The translations under genes and the position numbers were made by a program. Below the pieces are notes generated by a model that had not been told where the DNA came from, did not search any database, and saw only the letters and a list, made by a program, of their open reading frames with translations. Of a stretch of DNA of 64,000 bases, positions 45,368 to 53,499 are shown one piece after another. The first letter of the stretch is position 1. Every line of letters starts with the position of its first letter. The stretch comes from Halioxenophilus aromaticivorans (GTDB taxonomy: Bacteria; Pseudomonadota; Gammaproteobacteria; Pseudomonadales; Cellvibrionaceae), in assembly GCF_042850945.1 (NCBI RefSeq), contig NZ_AP031496.1, positions 1,550,001 to 1,614,000 on the forward strand. Direction: 5' to 3'.

Positions 45368-45456
45368 TTGGCCTATAGCTTTGGTTAGCTGTGGCATAAA
45401 ATGCCAATAATTGTCCAATCATATCCTTGTTTGGCCGGTATTTCGCTCCCTATAAT
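45368..45456 (+). promoter_or_regulatory. SDR promoter with candidate AraC half-sites
   Basis: A good sigma-70 promoter is visible: TTGTTT (45427-45432), 18-base spacer, perfect TATAAT (45451-45456). TTGGCC occurs at 45368 and again at 45431, 63 bases (six helical turns) apart, with the related TTGTCC at 45411. A 13-bp palindrome GGCATAAAATGCC spans 45393-45405. Together these suggest an operator for the divergent AraC regulator. Confidence 0.5.
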
Positions 45457-45575
45457 GGTCGAAAATGCAAACTAAAGGTGTGGGAGTAGTTTTTAAAGCT
45501 GTTGGCCCCAACCGCAGCACCACACCCAAAGCACAACAGAGCAAATACTCACACCTAACATTGCAAGGGGAATTC

Positions 45576-46346
45576 ATGGATATCAAAGGTAAAACGGCCA
45601 TTGTTACAGGCGGCGCGTCCGGTTTGGGGCAAGCAACCGTAGAGCGATACGCGGCGGACGGTGCCAACGTTGCTATTTTTGATCTCAATGAAGAACTGGG
45701 TAACGCGCTGGTGGAAAAGCTGGGCAGCAATGTGGCTTTTTTCAAGGTTAACGTTGCCGACGAAGAATCCGTTCAGGCTGGTATTGATGGCGTTGTAGCC
45801 AAGTTTGGGGCTCTCCACATTGTGAATAACTTTGCCGGTATAGCTCCGGCATGCAAAACGCTTAGCAAAAAAGGCCCGCACCCCTTGGATACCTACATGA
45901 GTGTGGTCATGGTGAACCAAGTGGGTACTTTCAACGTGGCGCGGCTGGCGGCGGAAAAAATGGCCGCCAACGAACCCGTCAACGACGACGGCGTGCGCGG
46001 GGTTATCATCAACACCGCATCTGTGGCCGCCTATGAGGGCCAAATCGGCCAGGTAGCTTACTCTGCCACCAAAGGTGCCGTAGTGGGTATGACATTGCCC
46101 ATGGCGCGAGAATTAGCACCCTACGGCATTCGGGTAAACACCATTGCCCCAGGCCTTATTTGGACACCTCTGTTCGAAAAGATCGACCCGGAGTACATCA
46201 AATCACTAGAAGCCTCTGTGGTATTCCCACACCGCTTAGGCAAAACCAGCGAAATTGCCGCGTTGTCTGCTCATATCGTCGCTAACGATTACATCAACGG
46301 CGAAACCATTCGTATGGACGCCGGCGTGCGTATGCAGCCTAAATAA
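45576..46346 (+). CDS. Short-chain dehydrogenase/reductase (3-hydroxyacyl-CoA dehydrogenase-like)
   Basis: NAD(P)-dependent SDR of 256 residues. The cofactor motif is TGGASGLG near residues 11-18, with an Asp (AIFDLN) after the second strand suggesting NAD preference. NNFAGIAP replaces the usual NNAG, and the catalytic Ser/Tyr/Lys are in IINTASVAAYEGQIGQVAYSATKGAV. The overall look is that of 17-beta-HSD10/3-hydroxyacyl-CoA dehydrogenases. The start at 45576 has GGGG upstream; the frame opens 37 codons earlier. A terminator and the enoyl-CoA hydratase follow. Confidence 0.85.
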   Translation: MDIKGKTAIVTGGASGLGQATVERYAADGANVAIFDLNEELGNALVEKLGSNVAFFKVNVADEESVQAGIDGVVAKFGALHIVNNFAGIAPACKTLSKKGPHPLDTYMSVVMVNQVGTFNVARLAAEKMAANEPVNDDGVRGVIINTASVAAYEGQIGQVAYSATKGAVVGMTLPMARELAPYGIRVNTIAPGLIWTPLFEKIDPEYIKSLEASVVFPHRLGKTSEIAALSAHIVANDYINGETIRMDAGVRMQPK

Positions 46347-46413
46347 GCGGTTGTTTTACCGTTTATTCAGTTTGTAAACCTCGCTGTTAGCCGATGACAG
46401 ACACTCTTTATAG

Positions 46414-46436
46414 GCCCGCAATGCGGGCTTTTTTTT
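46414..46436 (+). terminator. Intrinsic terminator after the SDR gene
   Basis: GCCCGC (46414-46419), loop AAT, GCGGGC (46423-46428), then eight T. It separates the SDR from the enoyl-CoA hydratase gene, which therefore probably has its own promoter. Confidence 0.85.
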
Positions 46437-46597
46437 GCCTGGCCGATGGTGGGCTGTTTGGCTATCAAAACGGGTGGCTGAGTGATTGGTTGCCATATGG
46501 AACCTGCCTACCATAATTGCGTATAAAATTAGCTTATAAAACCAAACAAAGACATAGAGGCATGCCATTGCGCGCCTCTCGCAAACAGGCAGCCAAC

Positions 46598-47392
46598 ATG
46601 AGCGAATACCAAACCATTCTCGTCGATACCAGCGACAGTGGCGTTACCACCATCACTTTTAATCGCCCCAAATCCCGCAATGCTCTTAATCGCTTGTGCC
46701 GCTTAGAGACCATTGATGCTATCCGGGCGGCGAACTGTGATAAGGCCGTGCGTGTGGTTGTGTTGGCTGGTAATGGCAATGGCTTTTGCGCCGGAGCCGA
46801 TTTAACCGAAGAATCCCCAGGTATGGCGGAAGACGGCTGGGGAACCCGCCAATTGCGCTACGAATACAATCCCATCATTGAAGGCATTCTCAGCGCGGAA
46901 AAACCATTTATTGCCGCCGTAAATGGCGCTGCAGCTGGGTTCGGTGCCAGTATTGCGTTGGCCTGCGATTTTACCGTGATGGCAGAGGATGCTTACTTGT
47001 ATTCAGCCTTTGGCGGCATCGGCCTGACCGCCGACGGTGGTTTGCACAAGATGCTTAGTGAGTATGTGGGCCAGAAAAAAGCCTATGAGATGATCGCGCT
47101 GTCGCAAAAGCTTAGCGCGCAGCAATGTGAGCACTATGGTATGGCTAATGCCGTGGTACCAGCCCAAGTGTTAATGGCCAAGGCCCAGGAGTTGGCTCAA
47201 CAGGTGGCCGCCGCGGCACCTCTAACGCTGCGTTATTCTAAGTTATTGTTGAAAGAATCGAAAACGTCCAGCGTTGAGCAAATTGCTGAGCGCGAGGCGC
47301 AGCTACAAAATTATTGCATTCGTAGTAAAGATTTTGCCGAGGGCATGGCCGCTTTCTTTGAAAAACGGCCAGCTAAGTTCACCGGTGAATAG
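46598..47392 (+). CDS. Enoyl-CoA hydratase/isomerase family protein
   Basis: Crotonase-fold protein (264 residues) acting on acyl-CoA thioesters. The oxyanion-hole segments are VVLAGNGNGFCAGADL and AAVNGAAAGFGASIALACDFTVMAEDA. The usual second catalytic Glu position shows AFGGIGLTADGGLHKML, where Asp or other residues occur in isomerase-like members, so hydratase versus isomerase is uncertain. I start at MSEYQTILV (46598) rather than the earlier ATGs because the family begins there and CAGG lies upstream. It is convergent with the prohibitin-like gene, 8 bases apart. Confidence 0.82.
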   Translation: MSEYQTILVDTSDSGVTTITFNRPKSRNALNRLCRLETIDAIRAANCDKAVRVVVLAGNGNGFCAGADLTEESPGMAEDGWGTRQLRYEYNPIIEGILSAEKPFIAAVNGAAAGFGASIALACDFTVMAEDAYLYSAFGGIGLTADGGLHKMLSEYVGQKKAYEMIALSQKLSAQQCEHYGMANAVVPAQVLMAKAQELAQQVAAAAPLTLRYSKLLLKESKTSSVEQIAEREAQLQNYCIRSKDFAEGMAAFFEKRPAKFTGE

Positions 47393-47400
47393 ACTTAAAC

Positions 47401-48282
47401 CTATGGGGTTTTACTGGGGCGCATGTCCATGATGGGCATAGCGCCGTCCCCCAATATCGTTTGCGGTAATTTTCCATCCCAGCTTTGTGCTTCGGTCAGT
47501 TTAACGATTAATGGGTTGTCTTTAAGGGCTTTGGCTTTTGCTTCAATGGCTTCGGCCTCAGCCTTACCCTTCAACAAAATAGACTGAGCCTCTGCCTCGG
47601 CGATCTTTAAAATTCCCTTCGCTTTTGCGTCCGCGGTATTTACCTCGCGCAGTGCTTCTAACCGCTGACGTTCTAGCTTGTGCTCCTCCGCCGCCGCTAG
47701 GTTTTTTTCGGTTTGTTTTATTTCGATGGAATTTATGTATTTTTGCGGAAGCACAATGTTTTCGATTTGAATATTGTCCACAACCACGGGGAAACCAGCC
47801 ATTTCCTCGGATAATCTGCGCTCAATGCCGTGGATCGCCGATGCCCGGTCCTGTATTAACTGTTCGGCTTCAAACTGGGGGATGGTATCTTTGGTGGCCG
47901 AGCGGAAGCGAGGGTCGAGGATACGCTGTTCAAATTGATTCAGGCCGCCGTATTTCTTGTACAGGTCCAGGGCTGCTTCTTTATTCACTGTCCAGTTGAC
48001 CGATACTTCCACGGTTACCGGCATTTGTTCTTTGGTGCTGGACGCCATTTTCTCAGCGTTTTTGCGCGTGCGTACTTCTATCATTTCAACGCTTTCGATA
48101 AACGGCATTTTAAAGTGTAGGCCAGGGCTTTGTTGAGTTTTGGCTTCGCCAAAGCGTTTTACTACGCCTACGTGGCCTTCAATTACGATGTAGTACGAGC
48201 TAATAACCGCCAATACAATAGCCGCTAGCGGCAAAAGTTTTAATACTAATGAGGTGTTCAGTTGTCCTTTGAAGTTGTCCAT
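47401..48282 (-). CDS. Prohibitin/SPFH (band 7) family membrane protein
   Basis: 293-residue protein with one N-terminal membrane helix (LVLKLLPLAAIVLAVISSYYIV) followed by an SPFH domain (EGHVGVVKRFGEAKTQQSPGLHFKMPFIESVEMIEVRTRK...) and a coiled-coil rich in Glu/Ala/Lys (LERQRLEALREVNTADAKAKGILKIAEAEAQSILLKGKAEAEAIEAKAKAL is the region). Such proteins form large membrane rings that scaffold proteases or microdomains. No partner protease gene is adjacent. Confidence 0.85.
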   Translation of the reverse strand: MDNFKGQLNTSLVLKLLPLAAIVLAVISSYYIVIEGHVGVVKRFGEAKTQQSPGLHFKMPFIESVEMIEVRTRKNAEKMASSTKEQMPVTVEVSVNWTVNKEAALDLYKKYGGLNQFEQRILDPRFRSATKDTIPQFEAEQLIQDRASAIHGIERRLSEEMAGFPVVVDNIQIENIVLPQKYINSIEIKQTEKNLAAAEEHKLERQRLEALREVNTADAKAKGILKIAEAEAQSILLKGKAEAEAIEAKAKALKDNPLIVKLTEAQSWDGKLPQTILGDGAMPIMDMRPSKTP

Positions 48283-48532
48283 AACGTCCCTTAACGTTTT
48301 ATTCGTTTATTCTTAAACGATTGGTTTCTAAAGCAGATCACCATTCGCCAAAAATAGTGTAGCAGAAACTGCTCAACCACTCGGCAATGGTCTGTTAGAA
48401 GCGTGACATAGGGCGTGACTAAGTTGGAAGAGGGCGGGCAAAGAAGGGTGAACTAAGGGGGAGAAATCAGGCTGGGTAGTCTGAATACGGCTGAATAAGC
48501 GAGCAGCGCGTGCTGGATTTATGGCTTGGGGG

Positions 48533-48967
48533 CTAAGGTTGTTGACTGACCCAGATTAAAAACTGCTCACGTTCGGCTTCGCTGGCTTGCTGCCAGTAAA
48601 ATTTTAGCCCGGTCAGCACGGGGTTGTCGGCGTTATCGCCGGGCTTGGGGCCAGTGGACCCGCTGTTAAGCAGGCGCTCTATTGGGTTTGGCTCTTCTGG
48701 CAGCGGTTCGGCAACGATTTTGGTAGGCGCGGCTGCAATTGATTGGTTGTCGGTTGTTTCTGTTGTATTGACGACCGCGTCGGAGTCATTGCTTCTATTG
48801 GTGCCGGTGTTTTGGATTAAAGCGGTATCCAGCCATATTTCCGGGGTGTCTTTCCAGGCACGGGCTTGTTCTTTGGTATTAGGCCGGCGATAGTTGATTT
48901 GGTAGCGTTGACCCGCTTGCAGTGTTGCCGTGGAGTATCGTGCATTCGGTAACTCATCCGGAATTCG
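48533..48967 (-). pseudogene. Headless remnant of an unknown protein
   Basis: A 144-codon open frame on the minus strand with no ATG, GTG or TTG near its start. It is bounded upstream by an in-frame TAG at 48968-48970. It reads as a plausible protein C-terminus: IPDELPNARYSTATLQAG, then QRYQINYRRPNTKEQARAW, a polar Asn/Thr-rich linker, EPLPEEPNPIERLLNSG, and finally FYWQQASEAEREQFLIWVSQQP. Its 5' end is missing exactly where the dctM remnant on the other strand begins. I do not recognise the family. Confidence 0.5.
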
Positions 48968-48999
48968 CTAAAGTCGTTAAAGATGCCTCTTAAGTCAGT

Positions 49000-49464
49000 G
49001 TGATGCTGTTGTTTGTTATTGCCAACGCCATGCTGTTTGCCCACGTACTTACCACCGAGCGTATTCCGCACGAGATTACCGAGTTAATTGTTCAGTGGGG
49101 CTTGCCGGCTTGGGGTTTTCTAATCGTGGTTAACATTCTGTTGTTGTTGGCGGGTAACTTTATGGAGCCGTCGGCAATTCTGTTGATCATGGCGCCAATT
49201 TTGTTCCCCATCGCCATGCAGCTGGGTATCGACCCTATCCACTTGGGTATCATCATGGTGGTCAATATGGAGCTAGGTATGCTAACGCCGCCGGTGGGGC
49301 TCAACCTATTTGTAGCTGCGGGTATTACTAAAAAGCCAATTGGCTGGGTTATCAAATCCTGTTTACCTTGGCTGGCGTTGATGCTGTGCTTCTTAATGCT
49401 CATTACCTACGTACCCAGTATTTCCCTATTCCTGCCTGAGTACATCGACTCACTGCAGAACTAA
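49000..49464 (+). pseudogene. dctM: 3' remnant of TRAP transporter large permease (DctM)
   Basis: 155 residues matching the C-terminal third of DctM-type TRAP permeases (usual length about 430). It begins at LLFVIANAMLFAHVLTTERIPHEI and continues GLPAWGFLIVVNILLLLAGNFMEPSAILLIMAPILFP, then LGIIMVVNMELGMLTPPVGLNLFVAAGI, ending at a normal C-terminus. The first two-thirds of the gene are absent, and no dctP or dctQ lies upstream. It could not transport alone. An intact terminator follows. Confidence 0.8.
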
Positions 49465-49481
49465 ATGCTTCATAGCACTTT

Positions 49482-49508
49482 GCTCCGGCGTTGCCGGAGC
49501 TTTTTTTT
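49482..49508 (+). terminator. Intrinsic terminator after the dctM remnant
   Basis: GCTCCGGC (49482-49489), loop GTT, GCCGGAGC (49493-49500), then eight T. A perfect stem, presumably the original terminator of the TRAP operon. Confidence 0.9.
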
Positions 49509-49709
49509 CTTTGCCCTTAGCCAAATATTCCCTGTTACTCGCTTCACCTTTCTTCTTTCTTACGTCGTTTTGCTCGTTCCTCGCCTTTTGGTTCACATCT
49601 GAACTATTTTGATTTTTTAAGTTGTACGCTTTTTGGCAGCGTGCAAAATTATCGGCTGTCACTGCGCAGTAACGCCAGCACAAAAAAATAATAAGAGGAA
49701 GCCTTAAGA

Positions 49710-52541
49710 ATGAATACACCTGGTGATTCGTCCGTTCTGTCCCACCGCCGTAAGCCGTTGTTTAGTGCCATAAAAGGCAGTTGCTTCGTAGCTGCTTCCT
49801 TGACCGTACTCGGAGCACAATGCGCCGCCGCCCAAGATTCAGAAACCCAAGAGCCGCAATCTGCCACTGTGCTAGAAGAGGTGGTGGTGACCAGCTATCG
49901 GCGCTCGCTAGAGGCAGCGCGGGATTTAAAGCGCGCCATGGCGCAACAATCGGAAAGCATTGTCGCCGAAGACATTGGCAAAATGCCGGATTTAAACTTG
50001 GCTGAATCCCTTCAGCGGGTGCCCGGTGTTGCCATTACCCGTGAGGGGGGCGAGGGCCGTAATATTACCGTTCGTGGCCTTGGTCCCGGGTTTACGCGCA
50101 CCACGTTAAATGGCATGGAGGTGCCCGCAAGTACCGGTGGCTTGGATTCCTCCGGTGCGACCAATCGCGGGCGGGATTTCGATTTTAATATTTTTGGCTC
50201 CGAGCTGTTTAATCGCATCACTATTAATAAAAGTGGCGTAGGGCACATCGAAGAGGGTGGTTTGGCATCCACCGTGGAGTTATTTACTCGCAAACCGTTT
50301 GATCAGCCCGGCCGATCCATTAATTTTAGTTTGCAGGGCTCTTACAATTACGACAGCGGCGAAACCGACCCCCGTGGCACTTTTGTGTACAGCGATACCT
50401 TTGCCGACGAAACACTGGGCGTGTTAGTGGCGCTAACGCGCTCGGACCGCACCGTGCACCAGGAAGGGTTTGGTACGGTGCTGTGGACATCGCCCTACGC
50501 CAATGGTAATCGCTCCTGGGTGGGTACCGATGCTGATGTTGTGATTAATGGCACACCCAATGCCGCTGGCAATCACCCGGATGCGGATATCGACCCGAAC
50601 CAGCAATTGGATTACATGTGGCATGCACGGCTGCCGCGAATGGATTCGTTTAACCGCGAACAGGAACGCACCGGCTACAACATTGCGTTGCAATGGCAAC
50701 CCACCGATACTATGGAGCTCGGTCTGGATATCGTTGGCTCGAGCCTAGAGGCTGACGTGACTTCCTATAATTATTACGGCCAGTTTCGTAACCTACAAGA
50801 AACCATCACGCCCCAAGAAATTACCCTAGACAGCAGCGGCAGAAGAATCATTGCCGGCACCTTTGACGGTGTTAAACCGCGATCTGAAAGCCGCAAGCAA
50901 ACCCACGATACCGAATTTTTGCAAACCGTGGTTAATGGCAGTTTTGATTTAACCGACGCCATCACCTTAACCACCATGTATGGCCGGGCCACATCGGAAC
51001 ACCATGAGGAGCAATACCGGTTAAATTTAACCACCATCGACGGCCACCCCTTTACTTATTCGTTTGCAAGCGACAGCAACATCGCCGAGATGAGTTACGG
51101 CTTTGATATTTTGGACCCGTCACTGTATGAGTGGGGTAATTACATTGCCCTGGATAAGGTCGATCGAACCAACGAAACCTTTCGGTTGGATTTGAGCGTA
51201 GAAGACGATGCCTCCACCCTGCGCGCGGGTTTGGTTTGGAATTCACGGGAGGTGGAATCGTTTAAAGGTGTTCCGGTTGGGTTAGTAACGCCAGCCGGGG
51301 TGGACGCGTCGAACACCCGTGCTTTTGCCGGTGCAATTGACAGCTACGGCGATATTATCGATCCGCCAGGGGGCTTTCCTACCAATTGGTTAGTGGCGGA
51401 TTTCAGTACTGCCATCGGCCAATTTAACGCCGGTAATTTTGCCATCGACCCGGGCAACCCAGAAACCTACCGTATCGAAGAGGAAACCCTGGGCGGTTAT
51501 GTTGAATTAGAAATCGAGACCTCGCTGTTGGGCCGGCCGTTTGTAGCCAATGCTGGTTTGCGTGTGGTGACCACGGATTTATCCTCCATTGGCGCAACCT
51601 CTGATGGCGCGGGTGGGTTTATTGCGCTGCAATCGGATAAAAGCTACACCGATTATCTGCCCTCCGTTAATTTTAGTTGGGAATTAATGGACGACTTTTT
51701 ACTACGCTTAAGTATGGGGCGAAATTTATCTCGGCCTGGGTTAGGCAGCTTGGTTACCACCGCCAGCGTGTTGCCCATTGCCGGGGAAATCAACATAGGC
51801 AACCCAGACCTCAACCCGGTACGCGCCAATTCCATTGATTTTGGTGCAGAGTGGTATTTTGCCGAGCAGTCCTTGCTGAGCTTGGTGTTTTTCCACAAAG
51901 ACATCGACAGCTTTATCACGGGTTCCGCCGAGCAAAACCAAGTATTGCCGGATAACATTCGCGCCGTGGTAGCGGCCCGCGCCGAGTACGATCCAGCCAG
52001 CCCCGGTTACGACCCCAGTGTAGTGGCGGTGGACAGCTCTGATTGGCAGATCGCATCCTACGTCAACGGGGATGGCGCCGAGTTAGATGGCTTTGAAATT
52101 GGCTATCAGCACGCCTTAGATCAATTTATCGATGGCTTTGGCGTTATCGCCAACTACACCCATGTGGAATCCGAAGCGGTGTTTGGCAATGGCGTGGTGG
52201 GCTCGTTAGAGGGGCTATCTGAAAACAGCTACAACGCCGGCGTGTTTTACGAGCAAGATAATTTTGGCGGCCGCCTAGTGATCAATGACCGGGATGACTA
52301 CGTCACGGCCCAGGTGGGGGGCACCGGTAATGCCTCGGAAGGTACCACGGGGCCAACGCGGATGGATATGTCGGCGTTTTATAATCTCACGCAAAATATC
52401 ACGCTCACATTGGATGTGATCAATCTCACCAACGAAGAAGAGCGGCTGTACAGCACCGGGCCACAGGGGGATTTTAATTTGGTGCGCGAGTTCACCGCCA
52501 CCGGCCGGGAATTAATCTTTGGATTGAGAGCTAACTTTTAA
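49710..52541 (+). CDS. TonB-dependent receptor (TonB-Xanth-Caul type)
   Basis: Outer-membrane active transporter of 943 residues. An N-terminal signal region (AIKGSCFVAASLTVLGAQCAAA) is followed by a TonB-box-like EEVVVTSYRRSL. The plug reads SIVAEDIGKMPDLNLAESLQRVPGVAITREGGEGRNITVRGLGPGFTRTTLNGMEVPA, the signature of the subfamily common in oligosaccharide and other polymer users. A 22-strand barrel ends with EFTATGRELIFGLRANF. An AGAGGAAG lies upstream of the start. No substrate-specific enzyme is adjacent, so the ligand is unknown. Confidence 0.92.
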   Translation: MNTPGDSSVLSHRRKPLFSAIKGSCFVAASLTVLGAQCAAAQDSETQEPQSATVLEEVVVTSYRRSLEAARDLKRAMAQQSESIVAEDIGKMPDLNLAESLQRVPGVAITREGGEGRNITVRGLGPGFTRTTLNGMEVPASTGGLDSSGATNRGRDFDFNIFGSELFNRITINKSGVGHIEEGGLASTVELFTRKPFDQPGRSINFSLQGSYNYDSGETDPRGTFVYSDTFADETLGVLVALTRSDRTVHQEGFGTVLWTSPYANGNRSWVGTDADVVINGTPNAAGNHPDADIDPNQQLDYMWHARLPRMDSFNREQERTGYNIALQWQPTDTMELGLDIVGSSLEADVTSYNYYGQFRNLQETITPQEITLDSSGRRIIAGTFDGVKPRSESRKQTHDTEFLQTVVNGSFDLTDAITLTTMYGRATSEHHEEQYRLNLTTIDGHPFTYSFASDSNIAEMSYGFDILDPSLYEWGNYIALDKVDRTNETFRLDLSVEDDASTLRAGLVWNSREVESFKGVPVGLVTPAGVDASNTRAFAGAIDSYGDIIDPPGGFPTNWLVADFSTAIGQFNAGNFAIDPGNPETYRIEEETLGGYVELEIETSLLGRPFVANAGLRVVTTDLSSIGATSDGAGGFIALQSDKSYTDYLPSVNFSWELMDDFLLRLSMGRNLSRPGLGSLVTTASVLPIAGEINIGNPDLNPVRANSIDFGAEWYFAEQSLLSLVFFHKDIDSFITGSAEQNQVLPDNIRAVVAARAEYDPASPGYDPSVVAVDSSDWQIASYVNGDGAELDGFEIGYQHALDQFIDGFGVIANYTHVESEAVFGNGVVGSLEGLSENSYNAGVFYEQDNFGGRLVINDRDDYVTAQVGGTGNASEGTTGPTRMDMSAFYNLTQNITLTLDVINLTNEEERLYSTGPQGDFNLVREFTATGRELIFGLRANF

Positions 52542-52563
52542 ATATCTGCCTGCAATCCCATTG

Positions 52564-52597
52564 GCGAGAGGTGAGCTCAGGCCCTCTCGCTTTTTTT
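52564..52597 (+). terminator. Intrinsic terminator after the TonB-dependent receptor
   Basis: GCGAGAGG (52564-52571) pairs with CCTCTCGC (52583-52590), followed by seven T. It sits between the receptor and the convergent XRE gene. Confidence 0.85.
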
Positions 52598-52603
52598 CTT
52601 CCA

Positions 52604-53347
52604 TCATGTGCTGTTTTTAATCAACGGTTTAAATAAATCGTAGTTCCACCGGCGTATCGCCAATACCACCGTCGAGCCCTCCCGTTGGTCCAAATTCAGG
52701 GCCACATCCTCTCGGTTTAGCTCTTCAAATTCACGGGCTAGTCGCCGCATTTTTTGCTGAAACTCCTGATTGGATGCCTTGGATAGCATGCCATTTAGGA
52801 CCAATAATTGTTCGCCATCCTCTTTAAACCGAGTTTTAAAAAACTCAGCGGCGACGGTTTGTTGAAAAAACTGTTGGATGGGGCCGTTATCCAGCCAGCT
52901 AAAATTGGCCGCCACTTTCAGCTTAATTTGGTTCTTAGGCAGCAGGTCGATGATTTTCAGTCGATCCAAGTGAGCCAGTTTCTGGATGCAGGTGTGCTCG
53001 TCGATGGTGTAAAAGTCGGTGATTTGAGCCAAGCTCCAGCGATTGAGTACGCTCACGGTAACCAGCAAAAGCACTAAGTCCTTGGCGATTTCCGATTCTT
53101 GGTCGTGGCTGAGGTGTTCTATGCGACCGCTGGATTCCTCCATTTGTTTGCACAAATCCGCAATATCCATGTCCATAAGCTTACAGATCTGCTCCAATCG
53201 GCCGATGGAGATTTGATCCGATGTCAGTAGGCGTTTGATGCTGGCCTGGGAGAGCCCCAGCGCTGTTGCCACGTCGGCATAGGTTTTACCATTGGCCTTG
53301 AGGCTGCGTTTGAGTGTGGCCAGGAGCGGGTGTGGGCTTCTCGGCAT
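52604..53347 (-). CDS. XRE-family transcriptional regulator
   Basis: 247-residue protein with an N-terminal helix-turn-helix (ATLKRSLKANGKTYADVATALGLSQASIKRLLTSDQISIGRLEQIC, residues about 9-55). The C-terminal 190 residues contain QITDFYTIDEHTCIQKLAHLDRLKIIDLLPKNQIKLKV, a possible second winged-helix-like segment, and no enzyme motif. It is divergent from the Aas-like gene, sharing a 152-base spacer with a GTATC-N7-GATAC palindrome, so it probably regulates that gene and itself. Confidence 0.75.
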   Translation of the reverse strand: MPRSPHPLLATLKRSLKANGKTYADVATALGLSQASIKRLLTSDQISIGRLEQICKLMDMDIADLCKQMEESSGRIEHLSHDQESEIAKDLVLLLVTVSVLNRWSLAQITDFYTIDEHTCIQKLAHLDRLKIIDLLPKNQIKLKVAANFSWLDNGPIQQFFQQTVAAEFFKTRFKEDGEQLLVLNGMLSKASNQEFQQKMRRLAREFEELNREDVALNLDQREGSTVVLAIRRWNYDLFKPLIKNST

Positions 53348-53382
53348 AGGGGTTCTCCGTAATGGGTAAACTACCTATTAAA

Positions 53383-53399
53383 GTATCACAATACGATAC
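53383..53399. promoter_or_regulatory. Candidate operator palindrome between XRE and aas genes
   Basis: GTATC (53383-53387), seven bases, GATAC (53395-53399), within an AT-rich stretch midway between two divergent start codons. The size and position are those of an XRE-dimer operator. Symmetry only; short arms can arise by chance. Confidence 0.35.
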
Positions 53400-53499
53400 C
53401 ATAAGGTGTTACATAGGCTACATTTGCGACGAAGGTTGTGTAATAAGCCGCCATTGGCAGAATGCGACCAAACAGACAAACAAAGGACTGGAAATAACC

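Noticed and set aside
48624..48893. 89-codon plus-strand frame opposite the headless remnant
   Set aside because: Its composition (Ser/Val/Leu with no motif) looks like the antisense of the proline-rich minus-strand frame, which reads as more protein-like.
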